This document shows, piece by piece, positions 34,489 to 46,400 of a DNA stretch of 64,000 bases; position 1 is the first letter of the stretch; the number at the start of each line of letters is the position of its first letter. The DNA is from Winogradskyella eximia (GTDB lineage: Bacteria; Bacteroidota; Bacteroidia; Flavobacteriales; Flavobacteriaceae), in NCBI RefSeq assembly GCF_003386165.1, contig NZ_QRDV01000001.1, positions 946,758-1,010,757 on the forward strand, in the 5' to 3' direction. The notes under the pieces were generated by a model. That model was not told the origin of the DNA. It was given only the letters and a program-made list of their open reading frames with translations, and made no database searches. The translations under genes were made by a program, and so were the position numbers.

Positions 34489-37400
34489 TTATCTAATAAT
34501 CACTTTTTGTGATTTTTGTTGAGATCCATCTATTAAAGTTACTACGTAAACACCATCTTGGAAATCAGAAGCATCTATTTCGTTCACTAAGTTATTACTT
34601 TCTAAATCTGTACTATAAACCAATCGTCCTTGAATATCATGGATTGTTGCAGTAGTACCTTCATTAATAATACCTTGAATAAATATTGATCTTGGAGACT
34701 TCTTAGTATAGATTTTAATACTATTAAATTCTTCATCATTTAAAGATAATGTATTATCTGTAACACGTAAGTAGAAACGACCAGTACTACTTATGTTCGT
34801 GTTTGGCGTTATAACATAATCAGATGACGTTAATAATGTTGATGTATTATTCAACGTATCATCTAAATACACTTCTACTGTACTAGGCAATGTAGATTCT
34901 GATATAGTAAATGTTAATTGTTCACCAGAATTGGCATTTACACCTAATGGTATTACTACATCCATCATATCTGAAGGGTGTAGTGCTTGTAATGCTAAAC
35001 GCATATCAGGATTACCCTCAACTAATTGAGAATATAATGCAAAACTAGGTGCAAAGTTATCTAGTAGTTTCCCATCATAACCATGATCCGCATCTCTTGT
35101 TGCTTCTTCGTTAAAATAGAATTGCGTAGTATAATCATTTGCAGTTGTAGTTGTATTCAGCTTAAAGTATGTTAATACATCTGCATTACGACCAGCAATA
35201 AAGTCATCTGAGTTGCCAATAACTCTCATGCTAGGAGTAAAAGTAAGGTCGTAAGTCGCAACTTGTGTATCATTTGCTGCAACTAAGAAACCTTGTCCTG
35301 GCGCCATTATTCTTCCAAATGAATTTGCTAAAGTAACAATATCCCAACCGTTTGAACCATCTCCATCGTAACCATAGATACCAGATTCATCTTCTAAAAG
35401 TTGATAATTGTAAACTCCTGAAGAAGGAACGACTTCATAGAATAAGAATTGGAACATATCTATATAGGAAGGATATGGATTACCAACAAGATTCCAATCT
35501 GGATGATTAGGACCTTCATCAGTAATATTTATTGGAACGGTAGTGGTTCGTACAGTACCTGTAAAGGTTAATGTAGTACCAGCATCTGTAGCTGCTCTAT
35601 AACCAGTTCCACTAGTTAATGTTGCAGCAGTTGCATCTGTATAATTAACATATGCACCAACAGATTTATCAAAAGGAGCCCAAGCATAAGTTGTAGGACT
35701 TGTTTGTCCGTTGTCTAATAAATCGTCTGCATTGGTGTCAGAGAGTAAAAAGTTAGCCCAAGTTTCACCTTCAAGTGGTGGTGAAATAAGATCATTACCT
35801 CCACTATTAGCATTAACATAACGCTCGTATTTAATGGTTCCGACAATAGTACCATCGTACATTAAACTAGAGTAACTGTTTGAAACAGACTCTAAAGTAA
35901 CATCTCCATCTACCGTCAATGTCACACCGGTATTAATTGTAAGACTTGCTCCAGGATTAACAGTAACATTGTCTGCTGAAGTAGTAGCTGAAATAACTGC
36001 ATCTCCTGACATAATAATAATATCATCATTTGTTGTAGCCGTACCATTAGGATCACTTGGTGACCAAGTACCGGTATAAGTATAAGTAACCGCAATGACT
36101 TCTTCAACTTTTACATCATCTAATATTACTCCACGACCATAGTCACCAGTTCCTTCAAATGCGATATAGTATTCTGCACTTGGATTTGGTAACTCGATAG
36201 TTTCTTCTGTCCATGTAGTTATACTACTAGTAAATGTTTGACCAGGTATTAGAGTCCATGCTCCTGCTTCTGAAGTCTTATAATAAACTCTTAATTCATC
36301 TTGATCAGAACCCCAAGCTTCTTGAGCATGCCAGAACGTTAGAGTAGGAGAGATGATACCTGTAATATCTAATTTTGGTGACACTAATTTTACAACTCCA
36401 GTTCTAGAGGTGTCATAAAACATAGCATTAAACGCTCCTGTATGAGCAGATATTATTGTACCACCTTGACTACCGTTATTGTAGGTCCAGTTAGCACTTC
36501 CAGCTTCAACTTCTTGAGACCAACATGCTGGTAGTATTCCAGATTCGAATCCTTCATCATATGGGAAAGTATTTATTGCTACTAAACAAGGGTCAGCACC
36601 AGTTGTTGCACTTGCAGATGGAATTGTTCCGTCTGTTTTAAAGTCGATTAACGTTCCTGCATTGGTATATGGATAAATTTCAAATTCGTATAGTGTACTA
36701 GCGTTTAAGTTTACTACGGTATATGATTGTAAACCAGAAGCTCGTTTAAATTCAAATTCATCATCAGACCAATCTATATCATTTGCTGGGTCGGTACCAT
36801 CTACAATTGTAGTGAATACGCCTGTACCAGTTTTACCAACTATAACAAATCCATCTGCTGGTTGAGCACCATCATTATCATTCCACGTTAAAGTGATTTG
36901 AGAATCTGAATCTGCTACAGCAGTAAATGCTAATGCATGATTTGTTGGCTCTGGTATTGGGTTTACTGTTAAAACACCAGAAACAAAGTTTGTACCATCC
37001 CAGAAGTTACCATTAGTACTTCCTGGGTTTATACCACCATATGCAAAGTCTCCACTATCTACAGAGAAACGACTTACATAGTAATATGTTCCAACGGCTA
37101 AGCTAGATCCAATTTCGGCTTGGTATTCGTCATTATTAGCATTTCCATCGACACCGTCAGTATTATAAGTAGCTGGTAGCCATGTCCAACCACTTGCAAA
37201 ATCTGCAGAAGTTGTTGCGTCAGTAGTGTTATAACCAATCCATGCTTCGATGTTTGCACCTTGTCCTGCTGGTTCAGTTACGCCAGGTTCATAGATTTGA
37301 GCATATACATCAAAGTTACTTCCTACAACTATACTACCACTACTTGGAGACTGTAAATTACAGAAGTCAACAAAATTAGGTGTACTTGCGTTAATGAATA

Positions 37401-40400
37401 GTGTCCCTGAATCAGAGGTGTCAGATGTTGAAGCACCAAAATTGCTGCCAAAAGTTACTTCGTAAGCACCAGCAACGATGTAATAGGTTCCAGCAGGTAA
37501 ACTTGCTTCAGTTAACAAACTCAAAGTACCAGTTCCGCCATCATCATTCATACTAATGAAGTTACCAAATTCATCATAGAGACCTATTTGTGTATCTATA
37601 CCAGTTGAAGATTCAGTATCTACTGTTATTTCTGTACAGTTACCATCATATATCAATTCTACCCATACAACATCGTCTGTAGCGGATGCGTAAGCACCAT
37701 TATAACTATCAGAATCACCGCAGCCAGCTATATTAAATGTAGCAACTGTTGTTGGTATTGATGCAGAATTTACCGTCAATTGACCGGAAACAGCAGTTGT
37801 GCCATTCCAGAAATTTCCACCTGTACTACCAGGGTTAATACCTCCATAAGCGTAAGCTCCATTGTTATAAGAAAAACGACTAGCATAATAATAAACACCT
37901 GGCGTTAATGTAGATCCAAACGTAGCTTGATATTCATCATCATTACCATAACTAGTATTATAAGTCGCAGGTACCCAAGTCCAACCTGTAGCAAAATCTG
38001 CTGTAGTTGTGGCATCTGTTGTGCTATAACCAATCCAAGATTGAATGTTTGCACCTTGTGTACCACCATCTGTTATACCAGCTTGATAGATTCTAGAATA
38101 TACATCGAATGTACCTCCTTCAGTAATAATACCACTGTTTGGTGATTGTATGTTACAAAAATCAACAGTGTCGTTAGATTGTGTACTTACGTTAATATAA
38201 AGTGTACCTGTTTGAGTTGTGTTTGTAGAAGTTACAACAAAGTCAGGTCCAAAAGTTGTGCTTGATGCACCTGCAGCTATATAATAAGTACCGTTAGCAA
38301 GTCCAAGTTCGGTAAATAAACTTTGTGGGTCTATTCCAGTTCCTCCTTCATCGTTAGTACCTACTAAGTTACCATCAGTATCGTAGATACCAATTTCTGT
38401 ATCAAAGTCAGATGTGATAGTATCAACTGTAAGTGAAGGGCAACTACCAGTGTAATTAAGTTGTGCCCAAACGATATTTGATGTACTAGCATCAAAAGCT
38501 CCATTGTAGCTGTCTTCATTTCCTATTCCACATGCTGTAATGTCTAATGTTACTGTGATGGTTGGTAAAGGATTTGAAGTTGTAAATGTAAATGGACCTT
38601 CCCATACACTTAACCCGTCAGTTACTCCGCAGTCAGATCTAATATATGCTTCATAGTTAGTAGCTGCCGTTAAACCTGTTTCTGTATATGGATTAGCTGA
38701 TGTTGCTGTTCCGGCACCACTAGGAATACCTGTTCCTTCTGCTTGAACTACAACTTCCCAGTCTGTTTCTGTTGTACCAGGAGTCCAACTTAATGTTGCT
38801 GAATCTCGAGTAACACTATCAAGAGTTATATCTGAAGGCTCAAAACATGATGGAATGGCTTCCCAAACAATATCATCTAAATATACATAGGTATATGTTG
38901 ATGTTGATAACCTTCTAATTGCAATGTAAGTATCAGTTCCTGCATATGCTGCAAAAGAAACTTCATATTCTGTAAAGGTACCGTCAATATCTATTGAAGA
39001 TAATGCTGTGAACGTTGAACCGTCTGTAGGGTCCGTTACTGTACCTACTTCAATATCTTGAGTAGCAGTTGTATTACGTGCATAAAAACGTAATCTATGT
39101 GTCCCATCACTTAAATTTGATAAATTAGGTGAGACAAGCATTATATTTGATGTAGCAGCAGAACCTGAATTGTAAAGGCTAATCCCATTCGGTAGAGAAT
39201 TATCTGCACTTGTACTTGATGTTACGCTGGCAAAACTCGATGCACCGTTATCAATAATACTAGACCAACAACTCGGTAAATCTGGTGTTGTAACAGCATC
39301 AAAATTCTCATTGAAATCAGTAATAGCTAGACAACCTGTGGTAAAATCTACTGGGCCAACCCATCCACTGAAACCATCAGCTACACAATTCGCTCTTACA
39401 TAAACTTCGTAAGCTGTTTGCTCTGTTAAGCCTGTCTCTGTATGCGGATTAGTTGTTGTTGCTGTACCAGCACCACTAGGAATACCTGTTCCGTCTGCTT
39501 GCACTACAATTTCCCAATTTGTTTCTGTATCTCCAACTGTCCAACTAAGAGTTACGTCAGTAGCTGTAAAGCTATCTATCGTTAAAGCCGTAATATCTGG
39601 ACAAGCAGGTGCTGTTGTGAAATCTACTGGACCTACCCATTCGCTAAATCCATTAACATCACAATCTGCTCTAACATAAACTTCGTATGCTGTTTGCTCT
39701 GTTAAACCTGTCTCAGTATGTGGATTAGTGGTTGTTGCTGTACCTGCTCCTGTTGGTGTGCCTGTACCATCTGCTTGTACTACAATTTCCCAAGCTGTTT
39801 CTGTATCTCCAGCTGTCCAACTAACGGTTACATCAGTAGCTGTAGTTGTATCAATAGTTAAACCTGTGATGTCTATACATGTAGGAGGAGTTCTTACGAT
39901 AAACTGCCCTACATGGAAATCATAATCTGTACCACTAGCAGTACCATTTGAAGCCCAGATCGCAAATTGTACATTGCCTGTAATTGCTGTTAAATCTTCT
40001 ATATATTCTGTACCTGTAAAATCAGGTTCGTTTCCTATATTCCATGTTGTAAGGTTTACCCACGTTGTACCGCCATCTGTACTACTTAATAGTTGTACTT
40101 CATCATCAGTACCCATGGTGTCATCTGTATCGCCATCATCATAGTTGGTAACAGCAACATTAAGTTCTAATTGATAAGGACCTCCTGTAGACAAATCAAA
40201 TACTGGTGATATTAACCAATCTCTTATAGCAGTAGTACCATAAATATTAATTCTATTACTATAAATGCCCGCGCCATAATTATTGTCGTCACCAGAACCT
40301 GTACTAGACCAAGAAGAAGAACCTAGACCAGTAGGTCCTACAGCAACTTCTCCATTAGTAGCTTCATCCCAACATGAATCAGGAACATTTACAGACATAT

Positions 40401-43400
40401 CTGCAAAATAATTAGGAATTGTATAATCACAAGGAGTTGTAAAATCTACAGGGCCAATCCAGGCACTAAATCCATTAGCGGCACAATCTGCTCTTACATA
40501 AACTTCATAAGCAGTCTCTCCAGATAAACCACTTTCAGTATGTGGGTTAGTTGTTGTTGCTGTACCAGCTGCTGCAGGAACTCCTGTTCCATCTGCTTGT
40601 ACTGCAATTTCCCATGCCGTTTCTGTATCTCCATTAGTCCAACTAACAGTAACATCAGAAGGTGTAAAGCTGTTAATCGTTAAACCTGAAATATCTAAAC
40701 ATGTAGGAGGTGTTCTTACTATAAATTGTCCGATATGGAAATTATAATTTTCAGTATCATCTACAGTTCCGTCAGAAGCCCAAATTGCGAACTGAACATT
40801 GCCCGTATAAGCTGTTAAATCTGCGATATATTCTGTACCAGTAAAATCTGGTTCGTTAGCAGCATTCCATGTGGTGATATTTACCCATGTTGTACCACCA
40901 TCTGTACTACTTAATAGTTGTACTTCATCATCAGAACCCATAGTGTCATCTGCAGTACCTGCAAAATCAGTAACGGCTACATTCATTTCTAATTGATAAG
41001 GTCCACCTGTTGATAAATCGAACGTTGGTGATAATAACCATTCTCTATCTACATTAGAAAAAAGATTTATTCTATTAGAAGAACCAACGCTATATGAACC
41101 TGTTGTCCAATCCGAAGTGCTAGAACCACTAGGACCAGCAGCTATTTCTCCATCATTAGATTCATCCCAACAAGCGTCGGGAACATTCGTTGACATATCA
41201 GCAATGTATTCAGGAACAATATCACTACAAAGTGTAGTGAAATCTATTGGGCCTACCCATTCGCTAAAGCCATCAACTAAACAATTTGCTCTTACATAAA
41301 CTTCGTAAGCTGTTTGTTCTGTTAAGCTTAATGCCGTGTGAGGGTTAGTTGTAGTTGCTGTACCAGCGGCTCCAGGTGTACCTGTTCCATCAGCTTGCAC
41401 TACTATTTCCCAATCTGTTTCTGTATTACCAGCAGTCCAACTAATTACTGCTTCTGTATCTGTAAAACTATCAATAGCTAAAGTTGTAATATCTGGACAT
41501 GCTGGTTGAGATATTGTTACCGTATCAAAAGCGACACCTTCATCTTGGGCGCTTCCGTCTGAACCAAAGGCAACGCGCAGTATAACATTGCTTTGTCCTT
41601 CAAGACCTGTTAAAGCATGTTTAGCGACAACCCATCCTCCAGATGAATTAGCTCCTGTACCTGACCAACCATCTTGTGGTGTTGCTAATCCACTAACAGT
41701 ACCATCGTTGTACCAATTGTTTGGATCACCTAACGCACCGACTACTTGCCATGATGCACCATTGTCTATAGATGATTCTAATGCCATACCATCATAACTG
41801 AACTCTGAATTCCACCAAATACTAAATTCAATTTCAGGGGCAACTAAAGTTGAGAAATCAAATGGAGGGCTAATTACGTATGAATCTTCATTACTATTAT
41901 AACTACCATCTAAGTTAGTAACCCATGCATTGGCACCAGAATCTGCACTATTAATAATAGTATTTGCAGGTGCCCCAAGTTCCCATGTTCCACTAGTGGT
42001 ATTATCTGCTGTCCAATCTCCAGGGCCTGATTCGAAATCTTCATTATAAGGAAATGAGTTAATTACGGTTGCTGTTGTTGTAAAATCAACAGGACCTACC
42101 CAACTACTAAAGCCGTTAGCGCCACAATCTGCTCTTACATAAACTTCGTAAGCTGTTAATGGTGTTAAACCTGATTCTGTGTGAGGGTTAGTTGTAGTTG
42201 CTACACCAGCACCAGTTGGTACACCTGTACCATCTGCCTGCACAATTATTTCCCAATCGGTTTCAACATCACCTGCTGTCCAGCTTAGTGTAGCTGCAGT
42301 ATCATTGAAACTATCTATAGTTAAGCCTGTAATATCATCACAAGAAGGTATAGCTCTAACTCTGAATTTACCGACATGGAAATCATAATCTTCAGAATCA
42401 TCTGTGGCTCCATCTGAAGCCCATATTGCAAATTGTACATTACCAGTAATTGCAGTTAAATCGGCTGTATATTCTGTGCCTGTAACGTCAGGTTCATTAG
42501 CGGCATTCCATGTGGTAATATTTACCCATGTTGTGCCACCATCGGTACTACTTAATAGTTGTACTTCATCATCAGAACCCATAGTGCCATCTATAGTTGA
42601 GCTGGCATAATCTGTTACAGCAACATTAACTTCTAGCTGAAATGGTCCGCCAGTAGATAAATCGAAAGTTGGTGATAACAACCATTCTCTATCAATGGAT
42701 TGGTATAGATTTATTGCATTACTAGAACCAATAGCATAAGAAGTGCCTTGTCTCCAATCTGAAGAACCTATTCCACCAGGACCAGCAGCAACTTCGCCAC
42801 TACCAGCTTCTTCCCAGCATGAATCTGGGACATTAACTGACATATCAGCAATGTATTCAGGAACAATAGGGCTACAAGGAGTTGTAAAAGTTACGGGACC
42901 AACCCAGTTACTAAAGCCATCGGTATCGCAATCTGCTCTTACGTAAACTTCGTAAGCAGTTTCTGCTGTTAAACCAGTTTCCGTATGAGGGTTAGTTGTT
43001 GTTGCGGTACCTGCACCAGTTGGCTCACCTGTTCCGTCTGCTTGAACTACAATTTCCCATTCTGTTTCAGTATTACCGGCTGTCCAGCTAATGTTAGCCG
43101 TAGTGTCTGTTAAACTATCTATAGCTAAAGTCGTAACATCAGGACAAGCAGGTGCTGTTGTGAAATCAATTGGTCCAACCCATGTGCTAAATCCATTACC
43201 AAGACAATTTGCTCTTACATAAACTTCGTAGTCTGTTTCAGCTGTTAAGCCTGTTTCTGTATGTGGGTTAGTTGTTGTTGCAGTACCTGCGCCAGTTGGC
43301 ACACCTGTACCATCCGCTTGTACAATAATTTCCCAATCTATTTCTGTATCACCAGCTGTCCAACTCACAACAGCCTCAGTATCTGTAAAACTATCAATAG

Positions 43401-46400
43401 CTAATATTGTAGGTTCTATACATGTTGGTGTTTCTAAGAAGGATACATCGTCAATTGCTATATCATCATAGAAACTTCCAGAATCAGCAATTAGAAACCT
43501 TGCTTGTGCCGGCCCAGTAAAGGTAAGACCGCTTAAATCGATAGTTTTTTCTTCCCAACCAGTTGTATTTGTGTTATAAGTACCTACAAGATTCCAAGTT
43601 GTACCATCCCAAACTTCTACTGTAAGGGTTGCATTTGCATTACCTTCATTATTACTAATTTCAAAAAAGGTTAAGATTGGTGCAGTTAAAGGTGTTAGGT
43701 CTACTAGTGGTGATATTAATTCTGCATTTGTTGCAGTTGGATCAGAATCATCTAGAAAAGCAAAGTAGCCACCGGAGTCTGTTGTACCAGATAAAGTACC
43801 ATTATTACCTATATGTTCGCCACTTCCTGTAGTGCTGAATTCCCAGTTATCATCACCTGCTAATGTCCAGCAATCTGGAACTGTTCCACTATTTTCAAAA
43901 TTTTCAGTGTAAGGTGCTGTAAATATTCCACAATCAGTTGTGAAATCTACAGGACCTACCCAATTACTAAAACCATCACTAGCATTAGTACAATCTGCCC
44001 TTACATATACCTCGTAAGCAGTATTGCTATTTAAACCAGTTTCAGTATGAGGATTATTTGTTATAGCAGTACCTGCTAAAGTTGGTACACCTGTACCATC
44101 TGCTTGTACAACAATTTCCCAATCTGTTTCTACTCCGTTTACGGTCCAACTAATTGTCGCCGTTGTATCTGTTGTGCTATCAATAGTTACACCAGAAATA
44201 TCTGGACAAGCCGCTTGTGTTGTAAAATCTATTGGACCAACCCAAGCACTAATACCATTAGCACCACAATCTGCTCTTACATAAACTTCGTAAGCTGTTT
44301 CAGCTGTTAAGCCTGATGTTGAATAAGGATTAGTTGTAGTTGCTGTTCCAGCACCTGCAGGAACACCTGTTCCATCAGCCTGTACTACAATTTCCCAATC
44401 TGTTTCTGTATTACCAGCAGTCCAGCTAATTATTGCGTCTGTGTCTGTAAAGCTATCTATTGTTAATGCTGTAATATCTGGACAAGATGGTTGATATATA
44501 TTAACGGAATCAAAAGCAAAACCTTCACCATTTGTAGAGCCATCAGCAGCAAATGCTACACGTAAGAATACACTGCTCTGTCCGCCAAGACCAGTTAAGT
44601 CATTTTTAGCGACAACCCATCCGCCAGATGCATTAGCTCCTGTACCTGTCCAACCAATTTGTTGTCCACCTGGACCTGCACCAATACTACTATCGTTAAA
44701 CCAATTATCTGGATCATTTAAAGCACCAACGTTCTGCCATGTGTTACCATTATTTATAGATGATTGTAATACAGCACCATCCCAGCTAAATTCTGAACTC
44801 CACCAAACACTCAGTTCAATTACCGGAGCCGCTAAAGTTGAAAAATTAAGTGGAGGGCTAATTACAAAGGAGTCTTCATTACTATTATAATCTCCTGTTA
44901 AGTTAGTTACCCATGCGATTGCACCAGAATCTGCGGTATTAATTATTGTATTTGCTGGCGTACCGAGCTGCCAAGAACCATTATTTGTGTTATTTATAGA
45001 CCAACCTGCTGCTCCTCCTTCAAAGTTTTCATTATAAGGGTAAGCTGTTATAGGTGCTGCAGTTGTTTTGAAATCTATAGGACCAACCCAACCACTGTAA
45101 CCATTACTATTTGTAGTACAATCTGCTCTAACATATACTTCATAGTCTGTAGATGATGTTAAACCAGTCTCTGTGTGCGGATTCGATGTTGTTACTGTTC
45201 CGGCACCACCTGGAATACCTGTTCCATCAGCTTGTACTGCAATTTCCCAAGCGGTTTCTGTTCCACCAGCAGTCCAGCTTATTGTTCCTGTGGTATCTGT
45301 AGCACTGTCTAGTGTTAATCCTGTAATATCAGGACAAGATGGAGCTGTAGTAAAATCTATTGGGCCAACCCAAATACCAAAACCGTTAGTGTCACAATCT
45401 GATCTTACATAAACTTCGTAATCTGTTAATTCTGTTAATCCAGATTCAGTATGTGGATTAGCAGTTGTTGCTGTACCAGCACCAGTAGGAGCACCTGTTC
45501 CATCTGCTTGTACTACAATTTCCCAATCTGTTTCAGAGTCACCTGCTGTCCAACTAACCGTTACTGTTTCATCTGTAAAACTATCAATGGTTATTGCTGT
45601 AACATCAGGACAAGAAGGAGCCGTAGTAAAAGTTACTGGACCAACCCAATTGCTAAAACCATCAGTAACTCCACAATTTGCTCTTACATAGACTTCGTAA
45701 TCAGTTCTTTCTGTTAATATTACAGATGTTGTATGAGGATTTGTTGTTGTTGCTGTGCCAGAACCAGTTGGTTCGCCAATTCCATCAGCCTGTACTACAA
45801 TTTCCCAATCTGTTTCAGTGTCACCTGCAGTCCAACTAATAGTAGCTGCAGTATCTGTAAAACTATCTATAGTTAAGCCTGAAATTTCTTGACATGTAAC
45901 ATCAACTATACTTATTGTATCAAAGGCGAAGCCTTCATATTGGAGACTTCCGTCAGATCCGAAGGCAATACGAAGTAATACATTGCTTTGACCTCCTAAG
46001 CCTGTAAGATTATTGCTTGCAACAACCCAAGCTCCAGAATCACCAGCCCAACCTGAAGATTGCCCTCCAGGATTACTTGAAAGTCCACTGTTATTAAACC
46101 AATTATTAGGATCAGCATTAGCGCCAACATTTTGCCATGATGTACCTCCATCTATTGAAGATTGTAAAACAGCACCATCGTAACCGCTTTCAGAATCTCT
46201 ATATATACTTAATTGAATAGCAGGTGCAGTTAAACTAGAAAAATCAAAAATAGGGCTTGTTACTGCAGAATTTTCATTACTACTATAATTACCAGTTAAA
46301 TTTGTTACCCATGCATTAGTACCTGAATCAGCATTGCTAATTCCTGTATTTGAAGGAGCACCAAGTGCCCAACTACTATTAGTGCCAGAAGAAGTCCATC